A DNA stretch of 64,000 nt from Chitinophaga polysaccharea (GTDB lineage Bacteria > Bacteroidota > Bacteroidia > Chitinophagales > Chitinophagaceae). This document shows positions 34,755 to 43,514 of the stretch, piece by piece. Position numbers and translations under genes: made by a program. The stretch lies in assembly GCF_007829335.1 (NCBI RefSeq), contig NZ_VIWO01000005.1, forward strand, positions 1 through 64,000, written 5' to 3'. The notes beneath the pieces are model-generated. The model was not told where the DNA came from. It made no database searches and saw only the letters and a program-made list of their open reading frames with translations. The first letter of the stretch is position 1. Every line of letters begins with the position of its first letter.

Positions 34755-34773
34755 TGTAGACGATTTTGTAGAC
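34755..34773 (+). repeat. Element 2 left arm-site repeat
   Basis: TGTAGACGATTTTGTAGAC; the partner at 59373-59391 is TGTAGACATTTTTGTAGAC in the same orientation. Confidence 0.75.
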
Positions 34774-35054
34774 TCGTGAAATAGCTTACTTTGTGAGGGT
34801 TTGAAAGAACTTGTAAACAGTACAAATATACGAAAACCCTTGCTGAATCGTTGCAAAACAGATCATAATCTGTTGAATTTAAATGCACGCAATAATACAA
34901 GCTTACTAACACGGCAGATCAACAATATTTTGTTGTGCTTATCAGAAGAAACACAACGAATCGTAGCCTTTAAGTGCGCATGATCCATTGAGACGATGCA
35001 GGCCCTTCTCCTACCAAAAGCAGCTATTATGTACTCAAGACTTCAGAAATGGAT
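34774..35054. other. Intergenic left end of element 2
   Basis: No convincing gene. Around 34912-34940 a hairpin-forming motif (CAACAA/TTGTTG around TATT, preceded by GGCAGAT) also occurs at about 42844-42870 as CAGCAA/TTGCTG, a compensatory change in the stem. Confidence 0.45.
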
Positions 35055-36881
35055 TCAATTTCCGTCCCTGACCTTTTCTGTTAAAAATGAAATAAGTCTT
35101 CTAAAATTGTTCATTGTCTGAACAGACAAAGGTACTTCTATTTTATTTATCAGTAATTCCTGTATAGTTCTATGGAAATTTGTTTTATCGTACCTTGTTG
35201 TGTCTGGAAATGATTTTTGTTGAATCAATAGTAATTCGCTGGGATCAAAGAGCTTTTCAATTCCATGCTTCTTCCAAAAAGCATCAATATCATCCAGCGT
35301 AAAGATTCGTTGCTCTACAATAATCCCAAAGCTATCAATATACTTAGTCTTCTGAGATTTACCCTCCTTGTCCGAATCAAGTAATATAATAAACTCCTTT
35401 CCCCAGCCCATGTATAGGCTAATTAGTGTATTTAAGTTACTAGATCCTGTACTTGGAACTAAAGCAATGTCTCCTGGGATTTTTAAAATCACTTCTTTCA
35501 AATACTTTAACACATAAAAGTCTGTTTTCCCTTCTAAGAAAACTGCATTTGAGATATTTTCTAAATCACTAGGCCTATAATCTAAAACGTCTAAAATAGG
35601 TTGAAAATAAGCTGTATTGTGCGGGTGAGCGGCAGCAAACTCGCGATATGTTTTAATAGAAATATTTGTCTGTTTAACATTGTAACTATCAGTAGCATCA
35701 AATTTCAATGCTTCATTTCTAACAATAAACGTGCTCTCTAGCCAGTTGGGGTTTATCAAATGATGGCTATGAGTTGCATAAATTATCTTACTGTTCAATG
35801 TCAAGTTTTCAAAACTCTTTAATAATTGTTTTTGTGCGTTTGGATGCAAATTAGATGCAGGTTCATCAAAAAGAAAAATGACATTTTGGGGAGTATCCTT
35901 CCTAAATGGTCGAAATTGAGTAAACAATAGAAAAATAAAAAACCACCTAAAACCTAAAGAACGCTCATTAATTGAGTATATTCCATCATCCGCCTCAATG
36001 TCAATTTCCAAGTATGCTAAATCCTCATCGTCTGAAGCATAGTTGATAACTATTCTTGTCGCAGAAACCTGCTGCTTAAAGATTCTACTCCAAGCCTCAA
36101 AAACCACATCAGTTACCTTTACGGCCATTTTCTGAACGAGCCGATTTAAACTCTGTCTTTCTTTATTCTTTATCCTCTCTACCAAATGGGTTTTAATGTT
36201 AGTTGAATTATCCAAAGAATATAAAATATCTTGAATTAGTTCAATATAAAATTGTTGCTTAGGAGAAGGATTTTCTTTGGTTTCTAAATATATTCTAGAA
36301 GGAAAATCAAATAAAAAATTGGGAAAATATAAAATACTTGGAATCAAACTACGACAAAAAGTTGCCAACTTAGTATTTACATGATTATAACTAATATCTC
36401 CAATATCAACCGTTTTATATCCGTTTTTCAAAACACCTTCAAAGCCACTCCACTTTGAATCTAAGTCCTTAAACTTAGAATTCTCAAAGTTATAATGCCT
36501 GAAGTATGTTAAATAGTTTCTGTCTCGTTTAGGAGACACCTTTTTAAACTCCGTATGCTCCTTAGCATAATCGTTAATTTTTCTTAAATCGTCCTCATCA
36601 ACTGATAACTTAAAGGCTAAACTAACTCTGTCGTTAAAATTATCACGCTTGCTAATTGGAATCATTGAATTCGGATCCTTTATAACAGAGCCAGGGATTT
36701 CCAGTGCTTTTAGTTCTTTATTTAACGGACTAAATAGATCAATAGCCTCTAATATTGTAGTTTTTCCACTCTCATTCAAACCAACAAGAGTAAATATATT
36801 GGCTTCGGGAGATTTCTCTAAATTTAAAGTTAGCGAATCAATCCCTTTAAAATTCGTAATCTTGAATTCTGAAAATTTCAT
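35055..36881 (-). CDS. OLD-family AAA ATPase/TOPRIM nuclease
   Basis: 608 residues. SMC-like Walker A LVGLNESGKTTILEAIDLF (about residue 33), signature and Walker B VIFLFDEPASNLHPNAQKQL (about 335), His switch IIYATHSHHLI. A TOPRIM nuclease follows with Glu in AVFLEGKTDFYVLKYL and Asp-x-Asp in FIILLDSDKEGKSQ. OLD proteins are nucleases in P2 Old, Gabija GajA and related systems. The partner here is a HEPN-like gene 40 bp upstream, not a GajB helicase, so this is not standard Gabija. Confidence 0.85.
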   Translation of the reverse strand: MKFSEFKITNFKGIDSLTLNLEKSPEANIFTLVGLNESGKTTILEAIDLFSPLNKELKALEIPGSVIKDPNSMIPISKRDNFNDRVSLAFKLSVDEDDLRKINDYAKEHTEFKKVSPKRDRNYLTYFRHYNFENSKFKDLDSKWSGFEGVLKNGYKTVDIGDISYNHVNTKLATFCRSLIPSILYFPNFLFDFPSRIYLETKENPSPKQQFYIELIQDILYSLDNSTNIKTHLVERIKNKERQSLNRLVQKMAVKVTDVVFEAWSRIFKQQVSATRIVINYASDDEDLAYLEIDIEADDGIYSINERSLGFRWFFIFLLFTQFRPFRKDTPQNVIFLFDEPASNLHPNAQKQLLKSFENLTLNSKIIYATHSHHLINPNWLESTFIVRNEALKFDATDSYNVKQTNISIKTYREFAAAHPHNTAYFQPILDVLDYRPSDLENISNAVFLEGKTDFYVLKYLKEVILKIPGDIALVPSTGSSNLNTLISLYMGWGKEFIILLDSDKEGKSQKTKYIDSFGIIVEQRIFTLDDIDAFWKKHGIEKLFDPSELLLIQQKSFPDTTRYDKTNFHRTIQELLINKIEVPLSVQTMNNFRRLISFLTEKVRDGN

Positions 36882-36921
36882 AGTGAGTAAATGCCAATTA
36901 ATGTTATAAATTGGATAAGAA

Positions 36922-38214
36922 TTACTTTAATGATGGCAACTTGTCCGGAATAACAATTGATTCTGCTATAGCGATATTTCTAAACTCTTGCTTTTTACTA
37001 ACATTATTCTGGAATAAGCTATCCAGACCTTGTGCAAGGTAAAATGAGAACCATGATTTGCTTAGTTCTTCACAAACAAACTGCACAATCTCTTTATTTA
37101 TCGGTAAGTATTCAATATATTGACGATAACCTGTGGAGTCGTTATTAAGCGTATTCCAGAATTTGTAATAGCTTCTGTCTGGCTCTACAAATAATTTCTG
37201 ATAAAGAGCTCTATCATAGCCATTATGTCTTAATATTTCCCTGTCAAGCGGATCGTCCGAATATCGCTTCTCTGTCGCAAAAAAATCATTCGCTTCTTGA
37301 ATCTCATTGGCTGGAATCAAATTATTTCTTAGTAGAGAAGCATATATTTTAATGCAACTATTTCGCTGCAGAATTTGAGTTTTCCACAGTTTTCGAATTT
37401 CCTGTGATGTATAGTTCAATAGTTGAATAACCTCAGGGTATTCGTCTATATAATGAAACAATTTATCATGATCAGACTTAAGGTAGTCTAACATCGATTC
37501 TTTTACCGAAATGGCTGGCAATTTTAAAATTTCGAAAATAAACCCATTGCGAGATTTATAAGACCAATCATAGGTTGCTTCGATTATTTTAAATGCCTCA
37601 TTCCAAAAATAAGGTAATTCTGTTTGATCTACGGATGAATAAATCGATGAAACAAGTGGGGTTAATGGAGTTCCTTCAGGTGTCTGATTATGATCATAAT
37701 ATACGGTCAACTGATTTAACAAAGATGCCATCCCTCCTTCGATGGTTATTTTAGGAAGATTACTTATCATGAAAGTCCAAAATGCCTCTATATGTCCCGC
37801 AACAATGATATTATCTTTATTGTGCGCGCAATCGTTACGCCTATCTTTCCAGTAGGCAATCTGCTGGCGCAATCCATCACTTAGCGGGAAAAAAGGGTCT
37901 TCTGTTCTTGTCCGGCTTGACCCAGAACCCGTTGTTGTCTCCTTTTTCTGTAAGGCACTGAAAACTTCGGCTTCCCAGAGGTCTTCATTTCGCAGGGCGG
38001 CCAACTTGTCAAGCCACTTTTGTTGCGGTAGTAATGGAGGCTTGTTCCCAGCCATTATACGACTTTTAATTATCACTAAAAAGCCAAGATAGGACATCAA
38101 TAAGGACGCTCTGTAAGCGGATGTCTTGTAACAGATTATCGCGTCTAACAATAGTGGTTCTGCTGCATTAGGAAGCTTTTGAGCTTCCATCCACTTTTCA
38201 AATCCTAATTTCAT
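36922..38214 (-). CDS. HEPN-like protein paired with OLD nuclease
   Basis: 430 residues, helical. The segment IAYWKDRRNDCAHNKDNIIV (about residue 145) fits the Rx4-6H motif of HEPN RNases, preceded by an N-terminal helix pair (LLDAIICYKTSAYRASLLMS then YLGFLVIIKSR) as in HEPN domains. The C-terminal 250 residues are unrecognised. First gene of a two-gene operon with the OLD ATPase: a plausible toxin (RNase) and sensor arrangement. Function inferred. Confidence 0.65.
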   Translation of the reverse strand: MKLGFEKWMEAQKLPNAAEPLLLDAIICYKTSAYRASLLMSYLGFLVIIKSRIMAGNKPPLLPQQKWLDKLAALRNEDLWEAEVFSALQKKETTTGSGSSRTRTEDPFFPLSDGLRQQIAYWKDRRNDCAHNKDNIIVAGHIEAFWTFMISNLPKITIEGGMASLLNQLTVYYDHNQTPEGTPLTPLVSSIYSSVDQTELPYFWNEAFKIIEATYDWSYKSRNGFIFEILKLPAISVKESMLDYLKSDHDKLFHYIDEYPEVIQLLNYTSQEIRKLWKTQILQRNSCIKIYASLLRNNLIPANEIQEANDFFATEKRYSDDPLDREILRHNGYDRALYQKLFVEPDRSYYKFWNTLNNDSTGYRQYIEYLPINKEIVQFVCEELSKSWFSFYLAQGLDSLFQNNVSKKQEFRNIAIAESIVIPDKLPSLK

Positions 38215-38660
38215 ACTTAGTATACTTTCACTCCTTCGGACAAAGAAGGAATTTTTGCTTGCAAGTGCATCTTCTTCTGATAGTAGGGATTAATGTGTTT
38301 GGGTCTTGAATCTTCCTAGGTTTCATCAAAACGCAGAAGAACGTTTGTGAATCTGCAACCATAGGCTTGCGCAACCGATTTTCGTGATAAATCCGATCTT
38401 GGTAATGTTACGTTCTAATTTTCATGAATAACAAGCTATAAAATTCAATGTACGAAATTTAAACGCATAGCTAAAAAATATTTTCAGTTTTCATAAAATC
38501 AAATAATCGCCTTTAAGTATATAAGTTCAGCAAGAATATTGCTTCGTATTTAATGCAAGCTGTTAGCCTATATAAAACACGTGAACGCAATAGGGGTTAT
38601 ATCAAAAGAGTTCGTTCAACTAAAAAACAAAACCAGCGAATAATGCTGAGAAATAAATAT
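38215..38660. other. Intergenic stretch with relic of an element end
   Basis: No gene. 38560-38630 resembles the right end of element 1 (34583-34655): GGGGTTATAT, then a single TTCAACTAAAA arm-like unit. No tRNA core follows, so it looks like a decayed attachment end within element 2. Confidence 0.45.
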
Positions 38661-39641
38661 TCAGGCCACAGTAACCCCTGGTCGCTGCAAATTCAATGGC
38701 TTACCACCATTTTCTTTTATTGCGGTAACTATCACACTAAAATCGTTACGTGCGCTATATACGTCCCTGTTGGCGAAAGCATATTGATATAAATTGTTTC
38801 TATCTCGCATCCTGTTTGTCAATGGAACAAAAGAATCTAAGGCAAAATTCTTGTTATCAAAGCACTCAACATCATACATGGAAAGCAAGATGTTACTTGC
38901 TAAAGGGAACAATACTTGGGCGCCCTTCATACCTAACCCCTGAAACACGAATGGCTGATTGGGTATCTGAGAAATGGTCGCAATAGGATAATCTGAAGTG
39001 TAAAGGTCATTGCTAGAAGATACCATAAACCCCCATGCTTTTTTCAGAAGTATTTCCCGGCCTTCATCAAGGAGCTGCTGACTAGTGTAAATTTGAGCAT
39101 GAATAACAGCTTTTTGCTCCCTATCTTCATTAGTTTGCACCAAATCCATTGAATCTTTCCACTCTGGATTCTCGGCTTTAAAAAAAGCATTGATTAAATC
39201 CAGTCTTTTGCGGTTTGCAGAATTGTACATTTTATAGAACCTCTCGCTTACTTCTGGTAGTCTAAGGAATTGAACTACGATAGAAAGTGATAGCTCCTCT
39301 TTCTCCAAACTAGTTAGTACCGCGTCCTTATTAGGATTCAATATCCATCTAGTCGCCTTCTCTTTAATATTCGCTAATTGTATTCCATACTCAGCTTCAA
39401 TGCCAGAAGAAAAAAACTGCTTTTCAAAGTATTTTTCATCCCAAGTAGGCATTTTTTCTTTTGCTATAAACTTATCCTTAACAGTGTATAGATCCTCTTC
39501 GCAACCCACATTTTTTGTCGATTGGGAATATGACTTATTCTTGTTTTTATTATACACAAATAAGCTCTTTCCATTTTCACTAAATCCTTTCAAATAGCAA
39601 ACAGGCACATAATGGTGTTTCTTATTAGGCTCATTTTTCAT
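38661..39641 (-). CDS. DUF4238 protein
   Basis: 326 residues from the ATG at 39641 (a TTG 21 bp upstream is less likely). The family signature is at the N-terminus: KKHHYVPVCYLKGFSENGKS, LFVYNKNK. Further on, LSIVVQFLRLPEVSERF and SDYPIATI are typical. DUF4238 proteins are of unknown activity and recur in defence islands. It is separate from the OLD/HEPN operon (about 450 bp downstream of it on the same strand). Confidence 0.85.
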   Translation of the reverse strand: MKNEPNKKHHYVPVCYLKGFSENGKSLFVYNKNKNKSYSQSTKNVGCEEDLYTVKDKFIAKEKMPTWDEKYFEKQFFSSGIEAEYGIQLANIKEKATRWILNPNKDAVLTSLEKEELSLSIVVQFLRLPEVSERFYKMYNSANRKRLDLINAFFKAENPEWKDSMDLVQTNEDREQKAVIHAQIYTSQQLLDEGREILLKKAWGFMVSSSNDLYTSDYPIATISQIPNQPFVFQGLGMKGAQVLFPLASNILLSMYDVECFDNKNFALDSFVPLTNRMRDRNNLYQYAFANRDVYSARNDFSVIVTAIKENGGKPLNLQRPGVTVA

Positions 39642-39752
39642 CTTGGCAATTTGAACCTCCAATTTAATACAAAATACCGTTTAAACGCGTAGTGACTCGA
39701 CAAGTCTCCTAACAGTAAATATGCCTTTGATAAGGATTAGACGAGCCAATGA

Positions 39753-39965
39753 CTATAGCAAAAAGGCCGAAATCTGATTTTCGTCTATTTTGATAAATTG
39801 ACAAAACTCAGCCACAGTTACCATATCCCCTTTCCTCTTCCCGTTGGCCTGCCTTATCTGCTGCAAGATTTTTCGGGCCGTTCGCTCACTCCTGCCGGTA
39901 ATGTTCATCACATCTTTTGCATAAATCACTATGCGGTTAGGTACTATTTTCTGCGAAAATGGCAT
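39753..39965 (-). CDS. Small HTH protein, 70 aa
   Basis: Contains IVIYAKDVMNITGRSERTAR then KILQQIRQANGKRKG, a HTH type used by Bacteroidota element regulators and excisionases. Alone and divergent from the 257-aa gene. Confidence 0.7.
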   Translation of the reverse strand: MPFSQKIVPNRIVIYAKDVMNITGRSERTARKILQQIRQANGKRKGDMVTVAEFCQFIKIDENQISAFLL

Positions 39966-40106
39966 AATCGGAATGGAAATTTTTCTGGGTTAAAATGCCG
40001 GCTTAGGTTTGGGGTGGTTACCGCAAAAGTACCGCATTCTGCGCAGATGCGAGCCTAACGGGCTTGGCTAAGTAAACAGCCCTTTCTATCATTCAATTGT
40101 TTCTAT

Positions 40107-40880
40107 ATGGCAAGACAAAGTGGAATCATTCCCCTGAAAGGAACAATCGGCAATATCACCTTTTACAAAACGAAAGCCGGACACCTGGCACGTGAGAAAG
40201 GTGGCATAGATGCCAGCAGGATCGCAACAGATCCGGCGTTTATCCGGACCCGTGAAAACGGCGCGGAATTCGGTCGTGCCGGCAAGGCCGGTAAGCTGTT
40301 ACGTACAGCCTTCCGGGCGCTGCTCTTGAACATCGGGGATAGCTATATGTCATCCCGCCTGACCCGCGAAATGGTGAAGGTGATTCAGGCAGATGCAACC
40401 AATGTACGCGGCCAGCGCAACGTCATTGACGGTGAGGCAGAGTTGCTCAAAAGTTTTGAGTTCAACAGTAATGCCCGGTTGGGCGGTACGTTGTACGCCC
40501 CGTTTACCACGGCCATTGATCGCGCTGCCGGTACCCTGATTGTCGATATTCCGCCGTTCGTTCCTGTCAACATGGTGGCCGCTCCTGCAGGTGCTACCCA
40601 TTTCAAAGTTTTGGCAGCCGGTGCGGAAATCGACTTCGAGGCAGAAACGTTCATCAATGGCAGTGCGGCAAGTGCTGAATTGCCCATCGATGCCACCCCT
40701 ACTGCCGTCATGGCTTTGACCGTAAACGTGACAGACAACACCACTAAGCCGTTGTTCCTGGCTTTAGGTGTAGAGTTTTACCAGCAAGTTAACGGGGCTT
40801 TGTATAGCCTTAAAAACGGCGCTTATAATGCGCTGGCGCTGGTAGACATCTCCGGTATGCCGGCAGCACCAAACCCATAA
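40107..40880 (+). CDS. Hypothetical 257-aa protein, Chitinophagaceae type
   Basis: Starts ARQSGIIPLKGTIGNITFYK and has an N-terminal basic half (KAGHLAREKGG, then AFIRTRENGAEFGRAGKAGK) and a C-terminal strand- and Ala/Thr-rich half. There is no signal peptide. The GC content and codon use are higher than in the flanking defence genes. It is followed at 48 bp by a small membrane protein. A phage-tail-like or structural role is possible, but the family is not known to me. Confidence 0.6.
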   Translation: MARQSGIIPLKGTIGNITFYKTKAGHLAREKGGIDASRIATDPAFIRTRENGAEFGRAGKAGKLLRTAFRALLLNIGDSYMSSRLTREMVKVIQADATNVRGQRNVIDGEAELLKSFEFNSNARLGGTLYAPFTTAIDRAAGTLIVDIPPFVPVNMVAAPAGATHFKVLAAGAEIDFEAETFINGSAASAELPIDATPTAVMALTVNVTDNTTKPLFLALGVEFYQQVNGALYSLKNGAYNALALVDISGMPAAPNP

Positions 40881-40927
40881 TAACAGGCCTGTATGGGCCG
40901 GCTTTTCTTCACTTCTAAATTGTGTGT

Positions 40928-41137
40928 ATGAAACTTGCACAACGACTCACTGCATCAACACCGCCTTTTTTCAGTAAGGTTCGCAATATAGGTTTGATCC
41001 TGACAGCGATTAGCGGCGCCCTGATGGGCATTCCCGCTATCCCTGCGATCATCGTCAAAATTGCCGGTTATATTGCTGTTGCCGGTACTGTCATGAGTGG
41101 GGTCAGCCAGACAGCAGTGTCAAAAGAAGGCGGTTAG
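40928..41137 (+). CDS. Small holin-like membrane protein
   Basis: 69 residues with two hydrophobic segments, NIGLILTAISGALMGIPAIP and KIAGYIAVAGTVMSGVSQTA. The ATG at 40928 is preferred to a GTG two codons earlier. It forms a pair with the upstream 257-aa gene. The two-helix form is like small phage holins; function not shown. Confidence 0.6.
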   Translation: MKLAQRLTASTPPFFSKVRNIGLILTAISGALMGIPAIPAIIVKIAGYIAVAGTVMSGVSQTAVSKEGG

Positions 41138-41220
41138 ACCGCTGTTAAATCGTTTCCCGGCTAAGGTGTGGTTACCTTTGGGATTGTTTGGTGTAAAGGC
41201 TTCCGCGCAAGCGGGAGCCT

Positions 41221-41532
41221 TTATCTTTTGCCTTGTAATTTCTCTTTAGCTTCAAATGCTTCAATTACAGCCATAACGTATTCTCTATTGATCGGCGAAA
41301 GTTGTTTGATTTTCTCTGCTAGTGCGTCTTCCCGGTTAATATCTCTTATTAAAAAGTCCAGTGAACTGTCCAGGACTTCCGCAATTCTGGCGGCTATTTC
41401 AATTGAGGGTTTTGATTCATCGCGTTCATACTTCCCTATAATATCCCGCGATGTGCCAGTCGCATCGGCCAGCTCCGTCTGTGTTAACTTTTTTTGTTTT
41501 CTGGCTATGGTAACTTTTTCACCAAACGTCAT
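41221..41532 (-). CDS. XRE-family repressor, copy B
   Basis: 103 residues. HTH KLTQTELADATGTSRDIIGK and SIEIAARIAEVLDSSLDFLI. It has the same length class, position and divergent orientation as the copy A regulator at 2048. The C-terminal helical part is shorter. Most likely controls the divergent SymE-like/PIN operon. Confidence 0.87.
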   Translation of the reverse strand: MTFGEKVTIARKQKKLTQTELADATGTSRDIIGKYERDESKPSIEIAARIAEVLDSSLDFLIRDINREDALAEKIKQLSPINREYVMAVIEAFEAKEKLQGKR

Positions 41533-41705
41533 AATGGATGATTTTCGCGCTAAACTACTGATTTAAAATTTAATATGAAGTAGAAGCAGCATGATGAACT
41601 AACAAAGCCGGAAAAGTAGATTATTATCAACTTTTTATGACAATAAAATGACCTAAAACTCTACAAAACACGACATTTAAAGATTATAATTATCTACATT
41701 TTAGT

Positions 41706-41713
41706 TATATTTG
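41706..41713 (+). promoter_or_regulatory. Promoter -7 element of copy B operon
   Basis: TATATTTG matches TAnnTTTG, 18 bp before the ATG at 41732. No clear TTTG lies 19 bp upstream, as expected for an activated or repressed promoter. Confidence 0.5.
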
Positions 41714-41731
41714 TAGAAAATAATCAACTTT

Positions 41732-41953
41732 ATGAAAAACCAGCCAAATGAACGAAAAGCCAAACTGCATTATAAAAGTTCGGAACGCCTCTGTCACTGG
41801 ATAAAAGTACCGTGGTTAAACCTATCCGGCATTTGGCTGCAAAGAGCCGGCTTTGACATTGGAGACAGTATCTCTATTGCTATTGAAAACCGAAAACTGA
41901 TCATTACAATTACCCGCAAAGCGCCTCCAGAAAAACCATTTTGGCAGAAATAG
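41732..41953 (+). CDS. SymE-like small protein, copy B
   Basis: 73 residues. VPWLNLSGIWLQRAGFDIGD is identical in 18 of 20 positions to copy A, followed by SISIAIENRKLIITITRKAP. The N-terminus (NERKAKLHYKSSERLCH) differs. Same family and reservations as the copy at 2657. It sits 216 bp before the PIN gene, with a GC hairpin between. Confidence 0.75.
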   Translation: MKNQPNERKAKLHYKSSERLCHWIKVPWLNLSGIWLQRAGFDIGDSISIAIENRKLIITITRKAPPEKPFWQK

Positions 41954-41983
41954 GACAACTCCACCTGAACACTAGGTGACTGA

Positions 41984-42011
41984 GGGCGGACTGTATCATG
42001 AACCGCCGCCC
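41984..42011 (+). other. GC-rich hairpin between SymE-like and PIN genes, copy B
   Basis: GGGCGG at 41984-41989 faces CCGCCGCCC at 42003-42011. Counterpart of 2925-2958. Confidence 0.5.
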
Positions 42012-42169
42012 ACAGGAACCCAGCAATTAACTGTTAACCCAAAACCATATTTAATGAAACACCGCAAAGCGCCGACTTAGTCCGGCAGCGAAAACCGTAT
42101 TTAATAGTTACCCCAACAGAATACAAACCGGGAATGCAACATTGTTTTTAACCTCTCCAACCATTTTTT

Positions 42170-42640
42170 ATGATTCATGTTTATACTGACACCTCAGTTA
42201 TTGGAGGTTGTTTTGATAAGGAATTTAAAGAACACAGCAACGCGCTGCTTAATGAGTTCAGATTAGGTATAAAAAAGCTGCTTTTGTCTGATATAGTGAT
42301 GATGGAGCTGGACCCTGCGAAAGATGAAGTAAAGGCCAAATTAACGGAAATTCCGAACCGTTATAAGATTGAGATCAAAGGGCATCCCAAAGCGATTAAA
42401 CTGGCGGAAACCTATATTGCGGAAGGAGCCCTGAGCAATAAATGTTATAACGATGCACTGCACATCGCGTTGGCTACGTTGCACGGGGCTGATATCCTCG
42501 CCAGCTGGAACTTTAAACATATTGTAAACCTTGACCGGATTAAACTGTATAATTCTATAAATTTGCGTATGGGGTACCGCATAATTGAAATCAGGACCCC
42601 GCGGGAAATCTTAAAGCCAAATGACCATGAAAAAAAGTAA
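42170..42640 (+). CDS. PIN-domain protein, copy B
   Basis: 156 residues, same length as copy A and nearly identical from GALSNKCYNDALHIALATLH and ASWNFKHIVNLDRIKLYNSI to the end (ILKP.DHEKK). The first acid lies in YTDTSVIGGCFD, the second cluster in LLSDIVMMELDPAKDE. The 3' third is the best-conserved part of both PIN proteins. Stop overlaps the 52-aa partner by 14 bp, as in copy A. Confidence 0.82.
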   Translation: MIHVYTDTSVIGGCFDKEFKEHSNALLNEFRLGIKKLLLSDIVMMELDPAKDEVKAKLTEIPNRYKIEIKGHPKAIKLAETYIAEGALSNKCYNDALHIALATLHGADILASWNFKHIVNLDRIKLYNSINLRMGYRIIEIRTPREILKPNDHEKK

Positions 42641-42785
42641 AAAGTATGACGCAGTGGCTGAAGTAAGAAAAATCAGGGAAGAGTTAAGCCTGAAGTACTG
42701 GGGCCATCCTGATTTATTGTTGAAAGACCTGAAAGAAGCCAGGGAAAAATTTCACCTGGAACAAAAAGCCCTAAAAGGGCGCTAA
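42627..42785 (+). CDS. 52-aa basic protein, putative antitoxin, copy B
   Basis: Encodes MKKSKKYDAVAEVRKIREEL, then KYWGHPDLLLKDLKEAREKF and a Lys-rich tail. Overlaps the PIN gene by 14 bp. The conserved core with copy A confirms that this small gene is translated. Confidence 0.75.
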   Translation: MKKSKKYDAVAEVRKIREELSLKYWGHPDLLLKDLKEAREKFHLEQKALKGR

Positions 42786-43049
42786 CCCTCCCCACCTCTT
42801 TTTCCCAAATTCACAACAGCATTAGTAAAGGCTTGCCGGTATGGCAGATCAGCAATATTTTGCTGTGCCGGAAGGCTTCTGTTTCATGATGATTCACCTG
42901 TTTAACCAGGTGCGGGGGCTGCGTGCCGGGGAAGGTCGGGGCCGATCCATTGGGAGAACCGCTGCGGTCAGGAGGCGGCGAAGCGTGAAAGAACCGCTTT
43001 TTTAAAGAAAGTAAACAGATAGGCCCGGGGTGATCCCGGGCCTATCTGT
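42786..43049. other. Intergenic stretch, copy B
   Basis: Apart from the terminator 43011-43053 it contains a hairpin near 42844-42870 (CAGCAA/TTGCTG with a bulge), whose twin lies at 34912-34940. No gene seen. Confidence 0.45.
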
Positions 43050-43053
43050 TTAC
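43011..43053 (-). terminator. 19-bp perfect hairpin, terminator of 59-aa gene
   Basis: 43011-43029 and 43035-43053 are exact complements (19 bp, 5-nt loop), overlapping the stop codon of the 59-aa gene. TTTCTTT follows on the minus strand. Confidence 0.8.
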
Positions 43054-43229
43054 GGCATTAGTTTTATGCTGTTTACGGTTGCAAAGTACACCATGACGAC
43101 CTGCCGGCAGGCCAACTCCGGAAACTCCCGGGCAACGGCTTCCTGCTCGCGTGTGGTGAGCAAACGGCTGGCGCCATTAGCACAATTGTAGATGGCCCAG
43201 TAGGTAACAAACTTTTTGATGTAAAACAT
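43050..43229 (-). CDS. 59-aa small protein downstream of the long hairpin
   Basis: Begins MFYIKKFVTYWAIYNCANGA, then SRLLTTREQEAVAREFPELA and CRQVVMVYFATVNSIKLMP. Amphipathic, with two Cys. A truncated homolog occurs at 3910-4026. It is preceded on its own strand by the long structured element (43283-43514) and ends in a very strong terminator, so it is expressed as a separate unit or as the end of the replication operon. Function unknown. Confidence 0.6.
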   Translation of the reverse strand: MFYIKKFVTYWAIYNCANGASRLLTTREQEAVAREFPELACRQVVMVYFATVNSIKLMP

Positions 43230-43282
43230 AATGGTTGTGTTTAGGGGGTTAAAAGGTTGGTGTTCAAACGCCCCCGGGGGCA

Positions 43283-43514
43283 GCTTTTAAAAGAAAAAAG
43301 GGAAAAAAAGAAAGCCATCTTCGCACCCAGCGCAGGTGGATCTACCAAAAGGAAACGGAATAAATGCGTGGGTGATGTCGTCCGATGGCTTGATGTCGCT
43401 GGTGCAGGATAAAATGTTGAAAATATATTCTAAAGCTTTATGCCGTAGTCTTTTGGTAGATCCACCTGGTGCTGGGTAATTTTGCTTTCTTCTTTTTCGC
43501 TTTTTTCATTTAAA
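43283..43514 (-). ncRNA. Long covarying hairpin, copy B
   Basis: Counterpart of 4043-4270. The inner arms (43326-43351, 43450-43476) pair over a perfect 18 bp, AGGTGGATCTACCAAAAG and its complement. Compared with copy A, two base pairs changed on both sides (T-A to A-T, and A-T to C-G), which supports selection on the fold. Loop motifs GGAAACGGAATAAATGCG and GATGGCTTGATG are shared. Confidence 0.55.

Noticed and set aside
34801-34983. 60-residue frame at the left end of element 2
   Set aside because: No ribosome site or recognisable segment, and it runs through a hairpin motif shared with a non-coding place at 42844.
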